Shown here piece after piece: positions 11,290-21,100 of a stretch of 64,000 bases of DNA; positions within the stretch are counted from its first letter, which is position 1; every line of letters begins with the position of its first letter. Source of the DNA: Aquilaria yunnanensis (taxonomy: Eukaryota; Streptophyta; Magnoliopsida; Malvales; Thymelaeaceae); contig CM077596.1 in the NCBI GenBank assembly GCA_039654915.1, positions 49,660,501 to 49,724,500 on the forward strand. Direction: 5' to 3'. The position numbers and the translations under genes are program-made. The notes under the pieces are model-generated. The model worked only from the letters and a program-made list of their open reading frames with translations, had not been told where the DNA came from and did no database searches.

Positions 11290-12902
11290 CTCGTCCCAGT
11301 GTTCCTTTAAGATATCTAAAAATTCTAACTACTACATCCTAGTGGCTAGTACGAGGAGAGTCCATGAACTAACTTACTGCACTCACAGCAAATGAAATAT
11401 TTGGACGAGTAACAGTTAGATAATTTAATTTGCCAACAAGTCTTTGATACGTAGTAAGATCCTCCAAGCATTCCCCTTTATCCATGTTAGAGATTATAAT
11501 TGATTGATTAGATGATTTTCAGGGATTATAATTGATTAGGAGTGATTATGGGGCAATTAGTTGCAATTGATATTTACCTTGTATAAGTTATTTCATTCAA
11601 TATAAAGGGATTAGGGAGCTGCGTACAGATGCATGCTCTCAGAAAAATCTCTTCTCCTCTTCTTCCCTCTTACAACCTTTCTTTCTAACAATCTACATCA
11701 AGCTTGACATTTGGCTCCATAGGACTGTCAACCGGTTTGGCTCCCAACAAGCCAGCTTCCTCAAAAGGTCAAGAACATATTTTTTATGAGACAAACATAT
11801 TCCCATTTTGGATTGTGCTACCTCAATCCCTAACAAATATCTCAATGGACCAAGGTCTTTTATTTAAAACTTGGTTTGCAGAAAATCCTTCAATGGTAGA
11901 ATACCAACTGCACCATCATCAGTGATAACAATATCATCAACATAGACGATCAAGAGGATTTTACCAGCTTCAGAGTAGTGATAAAAAAAAAGTGTGATCC
12001 ACACATCGCTGCAAACCAAATTCCATAATGATTGAATTGAACCGACTAAACCATGCTCGTGGCGATTGTTTCAGACCATACAACGACTTGTTTAGGTGAT
12101 ATAAATGATCAGGCTCCTCTTAAGCAATAAACCCCGGTGGTTGCTCCATGTAGATAATTTCCTCACTATCTCTATGAAGAAAGGCATTCTTAATGTCCAA
12201 CTGATGTAAGGGCCACGCATATGTAGCAGCCAATGTAATGAGAACACGAACAGATGTTATTTTGGCTAATGGAAAAAAAGTCTTCAAGTAGTCCATGCCA
12301 TATACCTAAGTATATCTTTTTACTACCGGACGGGCTTTTAATCAATCAACTGTACCATCAGGATGAACCTTTACAGCGGATACCCAGCAACAACCTACAA
12401 CAGTTTGACCACATAGAAGAAGAACCCAGTCCCATGTGTTATTAGCCTACAAAGCTGACATTTCTTCTTCTATGGCTTGCTTCCATCCAGGATGAGAAAT
12501 GGCTTCTGAAACAGATTTAGGCAAGGGTATATAGGACAAGATGGATACAAAGGCAAAATATGATGGTGATAGAGAATCAAAAGAAACAAAGTTGGAGATA
12601 GGGTGAAAAGTACAAGACCTCTTTCCTTTGCGAAGTGCAATTGGAAGATCAAAATCATCACCTTTTGGATTTGAAAATGAAGAAGATGGTGGTGATGGGC
12701 ATGAATCTCCTTTCAGTACTTCAACTCGAGGATGCCGAGTATAAACCTGCAAGTCAAGACGAGACAGACACTTTAAAGAAGGGGGATCAATATCAAGAAT
12801 ATGCTCTAAAAGTGTAGGACTAGTGTTTGATGCATTGTTCTCAAAAGCTGTTTGAGTTGGGACAAAAGGTAAAGGAAGACAGTCATCGGCATTAGTAGGC
12901 AC
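11290..12902 (-). pseudogene. copia reverse transcriptase and linker, disrupted
   Basis: The linker and RT start are open at 12447-12902, ending ISHPGWKQAIEEEMSAL, the standard entry to copia RT. The rest is broken by stops and shifts, but the active-site motif YVDDIVIT is readable on the minus strand at about 11915-11950. A 206-bp solo LTR (11485-11690) interrupts the 3' part. Confidence 0.75.
11485..11690 (+). mobile_element. small solo LTR inside the copia RT gene
   Basis: Starts TGTTAGAGATTATAATTG and ends CTTTCTAACA, with short inverted termini TGTTAG/CTAACA. The flanks are ATCCA (11480-11484) and ATCTA (11691-11695), a 5-bp target duplication with one change. A TATAAAGG box lies at about 11603 and CT-rich leader-like sequence follows, so transcription would be on the + strand. 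The host copia RT sequence continues on both sides. Confidence 0.75.
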
Positions 12903-13073
12903 AGACCGAGTATTAGAAAAATAAGGTGTATTTTCAAAGGATGTAACATCGGCAAAAACAAAGAATCGATTCAGTGAAGGACAAAAGCATTTGTACCTTT
13001 TCTGCAGACGAGAGTATCCAAGGAAAACACATTTTAAGGCTTTGGGATCTAACTTGTCTATGCCAGGCTGATG

Positions 13074-13610
13074 CTAATGAACAAAGCAAACACATTTAAA
13101 AATTTGTGGTACAATAGAAAATAGAGCTTGAAAGGGAAATAGAATAGAGAATGAGGTTTTACCCAACAAAATGGAGGAAGGCATCCAATTTATAAGAAAA
13201 CATGCAGTAAGGACAGCATCACCCCAAAAACTTTTGGGAACATTCATGTGAATTAAAAGGGTACGAGCTGTTTTAATAATATGTTGCATTTTTCTCTCAG
13301 CCACTCTATTTTGTTGGGATGTCTTTGGACATGAAAATTGATGTATAATTCCTTGTCGTTGCATGTAGCTGGACATTGAGTTAGAGAAATACTCTTTAGC
13401 ATTATCACAGCAAAGAATATTAATTCGAGAATTAAATTGGTTCTGAATTTCAGCACAAAAGGAACAAAAGATAAAGAATAACTCAAAATGATCTTTTATT
13501 AAAAATAGCCAAGTCATTTGAGAAAAATCATCAACAAAAATTATGAAATACTGAAAACCTAACTTGGACTTGACATGACTTGGACCCCAAATATCTGTAT
13601 GAACTAGCAT
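13074..13610 (-). pseudogene. copia integrase core
   Basis: The retroviral-type integrase core is recognised by HTDIWGPSHVKSKLG (first catalytic Asp), CCDNAKEYFS (second Asp; family consensus RSDNGGEF) and QNRVAERKMQHI (Glu), with the copia-typical FWGDAVLTACFLINWMPS following. The three acidic residues are present, but flanking consensus residues are altered and the frame breaks before the RT linker. Confidence 0.8.
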
Positions 13611-13637
13611 AAATGGTTTTTCACCCGTTTTATTGAC

Positions 13638-14225
13638 TCATGAAAGGTAGGGAGCATGATGATGCTTCCCCAGTTGACATGACTCACAATCTAAGGTGGA
13701 GATTGAGCCCAAATCTGGGACAAGTTTCTTAAGATTTCCCAAACATTGATGACCCAAACGACTATGAATTAAGTGAGGTGAGACCGATGCATGACAAGCA
13801 ACTGACTGTTGCAATTTATTGAAGTAGTACATTCCATTTGATTCATACCCTTCTACAATCGTCTTCTTGCTCCTCAAATCTTGGAAAATGACATAATCAG
13901 AAAGGAAACAAATTGAGCAATTTAGTTGTTTGGTTAGCTTACTTATAAACATGAGGTTGAAAGAAAAATTTGGAACAAACAAAATAGATGGTAGAGTGAG
14001 AGATTGACAAGGATGGGTGGGTCCAACACATTTGATGGTAGTGGTGGATCCATTTGCAATAGTGAGTTTATCATGAGATAAAGGTAAAAGAGAGATATGG
14101 CCAAAATTGGTTATTTTACCTGAAATGTGGTCTGTGGCACCAAAATCCAATACCCAGAGTTGATTTTTAGAAAGATTAGAAGAATAACAAGTTGTTGGGT
14201 TATCTCGATGAACAACAGAAGCCAT
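13638..14225 (-). pseudogene. copia protease and gag-pre-integrase domain
   Basis: An aspartic-protease start is seen as WVLDFGATDHISG. The family motif is D-S-G-A-T-D-H, so the Ser after the catalytic Asp is now Phe. The gag-pre-integrase domain follows, with HSRLGHQCLGNLKKLVP and a CESCQLGKHHH zinc-binding half. A stop separates it from the integrase core frame at 13610. Confidence 0.8.
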
Positions 14226-14701
14226 AGAAGAAGTGGAAGCCTACCGTGCGGACTCATACTGAGGTATTTAGTGTACTTTTCCTGAGATATCATGACAGAC
14301 TGTTGTGGGGCTGGAGCTAAAGATGACTTCTCATGTGATGCGATATGTGCTGCCTGCAAAGCCGGATACTTGTCCCAACAAGTGTCCTTTTCTTGTCCAT
14401 CTCTCTCACAATAGGTGCAGTGCAAGCGTGAACCTCTACCACGTCCACCTCTACCACTATGACCACCACGACTACCACGTCCTCCACGACCACCTTCATG
14501 ACCACTCTTTGTTTGTGGATGGGTTCGTACTGCAAGGGCAGACCGGTCAGAATTATTACTTGCTGAACTTTCCTTGATCATAGTGCAAGATAGCCTTACA
14601 AAAACTTCAGGTAATGAAGGAAGCCCCATCCCACCAAGAATTTGGGAATGAACTGGTTCAAATTCCAGCTTTAGCCCGGCCAAGAATGTCATAAGCACCA
14701 A
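14111..14701 (-). pseudogene. copia gag, C-terminal part
   Basis: The translation shows a UBN2/gag-like helix (LAGLKLEFEPVHSQIL), a long Gly/Arg-rich linker and a zinc-knuckle remnant CTYCERDGQEKDTC. The family's CCHC knuckle (CX2CX3GHX4C) has lost its His (GH changed to GQ), which would weaken nucleic-acid binding. The N-terminal half is deleted. The frame runs on past the protease start in a different register, so a frameshift separates it from 13638-14225. Confidence 0.75.
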
Positions 14702-14706
14702 CTGAT

Positions 14707-14787
14707 CCCTAGGAATAAAGAAAGGAAATCCTTAGGAATAAAGAGAAATTATTATGTTTTCTAAACTATAAATAACATTCCATAACA
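14707..14787 (-). repeat. copia 5' LTR, truncated
   Basis: Only about 80 bp of the 182-bp LTR remain, aligning with the outer part of 10593-10774 and ending at the same CATTCCATAACA terminus. The deletion also removed the primer-binding site and the start of gag, because gag sequence begins right at 14701. Confidence 0.8.
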
Positions 14788-16197
14788 GTTCTCTCACTGG
14801 TTTTCCATGAAATCTCACCCCTATCTGATTTATTTTTGTAGAGATTGGACTAGCATTGTATAATTGTCACTTGAAATAATAGTTTATGTGTCCATAATGC
14901 AGATAAGCTTCAGCTATAATATCTGATCCGTTCTATGTTAGCAAACCCCAGTTTAATGAGTGTAATCTGTGAACTAATTGTCTGAAACTGGAGTTTATGA
15001 TTAGAGCTACTGAGGTGAGGCTTAAAGGCAGCACAACTTTCAGTTTGAAATGGAGAAATTATGGAACAAGCTGGTCTCTCCTGGTTAAGGGTCAATATGA
15101 AATCTGATGAGTCCTGGATCAGGGTTTCTCAACCACAGATTCCTGTTATCTATACATCCGTAGTCTTCAGACTTGAATCAGTCCTTGTTTTGATTGTAAT
15201 TTGGTTGAAGGCTGATTTGTAGTTCTGAATTAATGTAATGCATAGAAGATCTATTTCTGTAAAGGTTTTAGGTCTAGTTTTTCTGTAAATATTTCACTTA
15301 CTAGTTTCATATCTGAATTTTAAGCATTTATTACTAAATAACTAGTTTAATCTATTCTGAAACACTTGACATGCAATGTTGTTGTTGTAAGTTCAGTTTC
15401 CACTGTGTTTTCACATTTTGACAGTAAAAACATTACAGATAACTTGATCTGATTGTTTGATTTAGAGTGTTATCCTATAGTGATCAGTTTTTCTCAATTT
15501 CCATGAAAATGTCTGTTTATGAAGGTTATATTAGAACCATTTCCTGTAGAAAATAAGTTCAGATGGTTAGAAATAGTTTTGGTTTGCTTCAGCCTAGTTA
15601 TAACAAATTACTGTAGAATTTAGTTAAATGGTTACAAAGTTTGACTCAATGTTTGACTTTATGCTAGAAGACTTTGTTTTAGTTTAAAACTTCACATACA
15701 ATTCTAAAACTGCATTTTAAATGTGTTTTTACTTTTAAATCTAGTTTTGATGCTCAAGTGTGTTTTTTTGTTGCTCCACCTTTGATCTGCAGTTTTATAA
15801 GTAGAACCAGTTTGCCATTCTACTTTTAAAGGTGCACTTGCTGCAGTTTTAGTAATACCTTTCTGATTTGTTTTGGTAATGCTTTAAAGTGCACATTTAC
15901 AAATGGCAATGGCTCTAGTTTGCTACATTTCTAAATCAGTGAACTGAAGTTGGTTTTATAGGCACCTGAAATTGAAATTCTGCAGGAACATAGCTAAGTC
16001 TTGGGTTTGATAGAAAAATTTCTTATTTTGCAAGTAAAGTCCGATCTATCTCTGGAAGCAACTTTCAATTGCTGTTCTAAACTTGTTACCAAAATTATGG
16101 ACAAGGTTTTAACAAGAAATTCTGAGTTCAATAGCGGAACCAGGATTTTTGGCTCAGGTGTCGTGTAAATATCTGTCCTTTTTCAGACAAAACAATA

Positions 16198-16716
16198 TAT
16201 ACAACATACCAAGAAACACCAAATGCATATTCATGCTGATACACTTATGTACTCCAATAAAAAATAGAACCTTAGTATATGAATGCTAAAATTAAAGCAG
16301 AAAAGTTTAGAAAGTGCACCAGAATGACACAAATGCTAAGATTGAAACAAACAACGAAATGAAATTTCACTAGAAATTTGAATAAGTATGCTATAGCACA
16401 AATGCAAGCATGAAATCTTCCAAGAAGCCACAATTTGCTACACTGATCAACATGTCCTTCCAAGGTCTAGGATAACACACACTCATGTTGGATATCATAA
16501 CCTCCTACTTCCATTTGTCTTTCTTCTTCTTTTCTTTTCCGTGCTCTCTTCACTTTTTCTGCTCTTAAAACAGTTCGCCAAATTTTCAGTAGACTAAACA
16601 TAAACTATGAGCAATATTGTAAAGTAATGAGGAAGGAAACTTGTCTACATATGCCAGAACCGTGATGATAAAATAACCATAATCATATAGACTGCCACAA
16701 GGCTTATAAGTAGAAA
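16198..16716. repeat. paralogue of 35690-36170 (NBS-LRR-flanking unit)
   Basis: Shared strings include ACAACATACCAAGAAACAC, TGAAATTTCACTAGAAATT and ATCAACATGTCCTTCCAA. The similarity resumes at 34053 beyond the gypsy insertion, which lets the empty target site be read from 36150 (AAAGTAACTCAGTTACATAG) and proves where that element landed. Confidence 0.75.
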
Positions 16717-16721
16717 CTAAC

Positions 16722-18420
16722 TATCAAGACACTATTTCAGTGCTTGGCCTATGCCAAAATGTGAAGGAAAATTCATTACAATAATAAGAGACTTGAGTAA
16801 AAATGATGAAAGTGCTAAGTGGGCATTGGTAATATCATGGGTAGGCTTGCCGAGCCTATCAGGTCCAAATTGTACATTTGAAGTGACCCATGCACTTATG
16901 GCAGAAAACAAAGTTTAAGGGCTCACTTGAACATTCTTTCGGGTGCTATTAGTGATGCTAATACTTGTGGAATGAAACATTAAGCCATGCAATTTTGTTT
17001 AAGCCGTGATTAAGCCCATTTTAACGTACATGTGGCATTGGCCAGTTAATGCATGCTACCACTTAAGCCGAAAATCATTAGTTTCGGTCAAAACTTCCTC
17101 TTTGCAAGTCAAGCCGTGTTCTTCATGTTCTTGGGTCGAAGGTTTCGGGTTCTTACCGAATTGGTGGTGATTGAAGCTTGAATTGAAGAATCAAGCTTGG
17201 AAGTGGTGTTCTTGCCCTTAGGCGACCTTGCACCTAAGTTGACAAGCTCGGTCTTGAAGGTTCAAGTGCTAATCGAGAGCTCAAGCTAGGGATTTGGTAA
17301 GGTTTCACGAATTCTAATTGATTTTGGTAATGATTCTATGTTCAAGTAGATTAATGGCATCTAAGTGATAGTATTTTTTAGCTATATGATCTTAGATTGC
17401 TAAATGGGGCATATATGGAACCTTTGGGTTTATGTGAATTCTTGGCTAGCTTGTCAATAATGGCAAATACTAAAGTTCAAGGTAAGTAGGCCAACTTATC
17501 TTTGAACTTGGAGCTCTAGTGGAATGGACTTGAATTGATAGTGCTGGAGTACAACTATGTGTGTGTACTTGCTAGTAGTTTCGGCCAATAAGGGCATTGT
17601 GTTGTGGTGTGTGTGTTGTATGCTTGTTTGCTTGGATGTGCTTGCTAACCCTTTGTAGATGTTGTTATCATGTATATATGTGTCTTGGATATCATATGTA
17701 TATGCCATTATGCTTGTGTTTTTGGTGTTTTCTTGTCTTACTTGAAGGTTAAGTAAGGCTTTGTGGAGGTTAAGCTTTCGGGCTTAACTAAATTAGCTCA
17801 TAGAGATGTAGTGAACCTTATTGAGTTTATAAACTCATGCCCCTTATTGTGTTTCAGGAAAAGGCTTAGAGCTTGAGTGATTGTGTGTATTGTTTGTGTG
17901 CTAAGTTAGTTCACTTTTTGTCAAGATATGTGCCAAAACTGAAATCTTGGCTTATGAGTACAATGTGCAAGTCTTGTGATTATTGCTCAAACTTATGTGT
18001 TTGAGTTTTTTAGGCTTTGTATAGAGTTGTGGGATGAGTCTAGGAGCTATGAATGTGTGTTCATGGGCATTAGTATTGTGGTTTGCTTTCATGACCATGA
18101 ATTTGGTTATAGGACTTGTCCTTCAATCCTTAATCTTGTATTGTACCTTCAAAGTACTTCTTGGATATTATAGGTAATTGGGCATGTAAAGCATAACTTG
18201 TGCTTATTTTGGGTTTGTAAGTACTCTTGGTATGTTGCCAAGTAGCTAGTACTTTGTGGAGGCCATTTTTGTGTATGTATATGCCTCAGTGAACTATGAA
18301 ACTTGTGTATATTTTGAAGGTTTGGAATGCCAAGTTATGCTATGAATGTTTGATTATATGTCTTGGAATTGTCCTTTTTGAGTTAAACCTCTTGTGTTCT
18401 TTGTCTAGCCAAATGTACAT
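16722..18420 (+). repeat. 5' LTR of the gypsy element, 3'-truncated
   Basis: Aligns along its whole length with 31977-33690 of the right LTR, with scattered substitutions and small indels, and then breaks off at about 18420 after AAATGTACATG. The last 360 or so bases of the LTR, the primer-binding site and gag are missing, so one deletion joined the LTR directly to protease sequence. Confidence 0.9.
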
Positions 18421-19648
18421 GTATTTGGTTAAAACCGTTGGCAATGAAGTTTTATTTACATATCACATGGTTGAAAATTGTGTGATTCAAATTGACAAGC
18501 TGAAACGACTTAATAGTGCTAAACACTTACGATTATGATGTAATATTGGGTATGAACTGGCTAAGTGAGAATAAAGTAATTATAGATTGTCATGCTAGAC
18601 AATTATTGATGCCTAGTTGTGAACCTTATGAACTGGATAAATCACTAGAGTTAGCTTTGGACTACCAAATTAAAGTGTTAAAATTAATAACTTTAGAAGA
18701 TGAAAATGAATGCCTGGAACTTAATGACCAGGGAGTGGCTAGTGAACTTAGGCAGATACCTACAGCTCAAGATTTTCCAGGAGTATTCCCTACAGACCTA
18801 CCTGGATTACCACCCAAGAGGGAGGTGGAATTTGAAATCAAACTAGTACCAGGAGCAGCACCAGTGTCTACTGCTCTATATAGGATGGCACTACTTGAAA
18901 TGGTAGAATTGAGAAAGTAACTAGATGAGTTGCTTGAGAAAGGGTTCATCAGACCCAGTGTGTCTCCTTGGGGAGCACCTATTTTGTTTGTAAAAAAGAA
19001 TGTTAGAACCCTTAGGCTCTGTATAGATAATAGAAAGCTCAATGCCTTGACCATTAAGAACAAGTACCCCCTCCCCAGAATTGAAGATCTATTTGAGCAA
19101 TTAAAAGGAGCTAAGGTGTTCTCTAAAATAGATCTAAGGTCTAGTTATTTCTAGCTAAGGGTTAAGGAGGAAGACATACCTAAGACTGTTTTCAAGACTA
19201 TGTATGGACACTTTGAATATACAGTAATGCCATTTGGGCTTACAAATGCACCTGCATTTTTCATGGACTTAATGCAGAGGGTGTTTAGAGCACACCTAGA
19301 CCACTTTGTGGTAGTTTTTATTGATGATATTTTGGTGTACTCAAAAAATGAGGAAACTCATAAAGAACACCTAAAGATAGTGTTTGGCTTGCTTCAAGAA
19401 CACAAGTTTTATGGAAAGTTGAGCAAATGTAAGTTTTGGACTCAAGAAATTGGATTTCTGGGTCATGTAATAAATGATCAAGGATTGGCGGTGGATCCTA
19501 AAAAGGTAAGGTCAATCTTGGATTGGAAGCAACCCCAGAATGTGAGAGAAGTTAGAAGTTTCCTGGGGTTAGCTAGCTATTACAGAAGATTTGTGCCAAA
19601 ATTCTTTATTATAGCAGCACCTATGACCTAGTTAACCAGAAAGAACCA
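18421..19648 (+). pseudogene. gypsy protease remnant and reverse transcriptase
   Basis: A decayed protease end (YDYDVILGMNWLSENKVIID, where plant gypsy elements have DVILGMDWL) is followed by RT with [67 protein letters not shown], the active site [10 protein letters not shown] and the thumb motif [18 protein letters not shown]. In-frame stops at 18918, 19152 and 19629 each sit where Gln is expected (LRKQLDELL, SSYFQLRV, APMTQLTRK), as if CAA/CAG became TAA/TAG. The frame is interrupted at 19648 by the Tat element and resumes at 29926 with [10 protein letters not shown]. Confidence 0.88.
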
Positions 19649-20397
19649 TGATGTCCAGGGACATCATCGCTGGAAGGCATGGTGACTTCCGGGAGGACTT
19701 CCTGTGAGGGAGAGCGTCTGGAGTTGAGGTTTCCCAGGGGAAGTGCCTGCAAAGCTCAGAGAAGAGGGTTAGGAAGTCCCCAGGGTGCTTTTCCTAGGAG
19801 GAGCCTCCGACGCCCAAGTCAGTTTCCTGAGAAGGTAAGAGGGAAGCACTAGAGTTTTTAGTGGTCTTGCCTGTGTTTTCTCAAGGAGGAGAAGTCCAAC
19901 CCCTTGCCAGGGTTTTTTTCTTGGTATTTATAGGAATGTCCAGCCCGTTCAGATCGTGACACTTGTTCGGTCGGATGTTCTCTGAATTTCCGGGCGTAGG
20001 GGACAAGTAGCCTGTGGCAGGCTCCTTGAGTCTCGAACCGAGATAGGTCGTGACGAGACCTGGACGGCGTCGGCGTGTCAAATCGCCGTTTGAGGTGACA
20101 TGTAGCGTCTGTGGGCGGCATGTCAGAGGCTCCTTAAATGCTCATACCGTACTCCCGAAGTACCTGGACCAGGTCGTCCTCTGATGCGGACGGTGCCTCT
20201 TCAGGAAATGTACCCGCAGTTCAGGGAGTTCCCTGATTCAAGGTTCCGTCTTCGGGGAGATGTTCTTCGGCTTGCAATAGCTGTTTGTTTGTTTCCAAAG
20301 GTGATCTGTTTAGTACCTCGGGGAGACTAATAGCTTCCTCGCGTTCCCTGACACACCGAGTTTGGGTCAGATAGAGGCGATAGCCCTTCGGTTATCA
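19649..20397 (-). repeat. Tat element 3' LTR
   Basis: 749 bp, same length as the partner at 29177-29925. On the minus strand it opens TGATAACCGAAGGGC and closes GGACATCA. A minus-strand TATA box (CCTATAAATA) lies at 19925-19934. Confidence 0.93.
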
Positions 20398-20832
20398 CAT
20401 GCCCGCCTTTGGAAAGCCGAAGTGGAGACTTCGGTTTGTAGTCTTTCCGAGGATATTCTTTGGGAGTTTTTAGGGAGTAAAACCTGTGCCGAAGGTACAC
20501 CTTTTGCCCGAAGATATGGGCTGTTCGGCAATAGCCTGTCTTTTGGTGTCTTTGTGGCTACTTACTTCTTTCCTTTTTCCTTTTGCAGGTCTGTGCAGCG
20601 TCGCGTCTCATGACCAGGCGTGTCAGTCTGGAGCGACGCGTCCCAGTTTTTTAGGGGTGTCAGAAGGCGCGTCCCCTATTTTGGCGCGGCGGTTGACACG
20701 TGGCACACTGTCATTTGGGGTGAGTCGTGTCGGTTACAGAGAGCCCGTCTTTTTGGGTGCAGAGAGCAGTTATGGCGACGGTTCACCTTCAAAGGGTACT
20801 TATGACGCCGATTCGACTAGCCACTTTTCGGG

Positions 20833-20842
20833 CTATATATAG
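20833..20842 (+). promoter_or_regulatory. putative TATA box of the antisense gene
   Basis: CTATATATAG lies 259 bases before the ATG of the antisense gene and just inside the 3' LTR. The flanking GGG/CCC makes the site palindromic (GGGCTATATATAGCCC). Position and sequence suit a core promoter; activity is inferred. Confidence 0.5.
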
Positions 20843-21100
20843 CCCATTCCATCATAAGTTCCATTTTTGCTTTTGCTTCTGCTCTTTTCCCTGCTTGCTA
20901 CTGCTTTTGCGCTTCCTCTTTGTTTTTTGCGGCGGAGCTGTTTTAACAGAGTTTTTCCGGCAACCTTTCACGACGGCGACTTCAAACCCAGATTTTTGCA
21001 AGTCTTTTGGTGGGTTTTTGTTTTCCAGACTCTTCTGATTTTCAGAGTTTTTTCCGGAACTTGTTTTCTTGCCTTTTTCCGAACCCATTTTTCTGCAAAT

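Larger units (their letters stand above)
10593..14787 (-). mobile_element. degenerate Ty1/copia retrotransposon (short LTRs)
   Basis: On the minus strand the order is LTR remnant, gag, protease, gag-pre-integrase, integrase, reverse transcriptase, RNase H, polypurine tract, LTR, the copia order. The complete 3' LTR is 10593-10774 (182 bp, opening TGTTATGGAATG on the minus strand and closing TGTTTAACA), preceded by the polypurine tract TTGAGAGGGAG. Short LTRs and an ARSSVKSEYRAMA RNase H motif suggest the Ale/Retrofit group. The 5' LTR, primer-binding site and gag start are partly deleted, the coding region has stops and shifts, and a solo LTR sits in the RT gene. It is not autonomous. Confidence 0.85.
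10437..16197 (+). mobile_element. 3' LTR of a gypsy-like element, split by a copia insertion
   Basis: The LTR begins TGTCACAATC right after a polypurine tract. It is interrupted at 10592/14788 by the copia element, whose flanks are GTTCC and GTTCT (a one-mismatch 5-bp target duplication). LTR-like, gene-free sequence resumes at 14788 and runs to about 16197, where sequence paralogous to 35690 onward begins. I could not find the exact terminal CA or a second LTR copy. The 14788-16197 stretch otherwise holds nothing I can name. Confidence 0.45.

Noticed and set aside
13253..14577. Extra frames overlapping the copia gag and integrase
   Set aside because: They are other-frame shadows of the pol and Gly/Arg-rich gag sequence.
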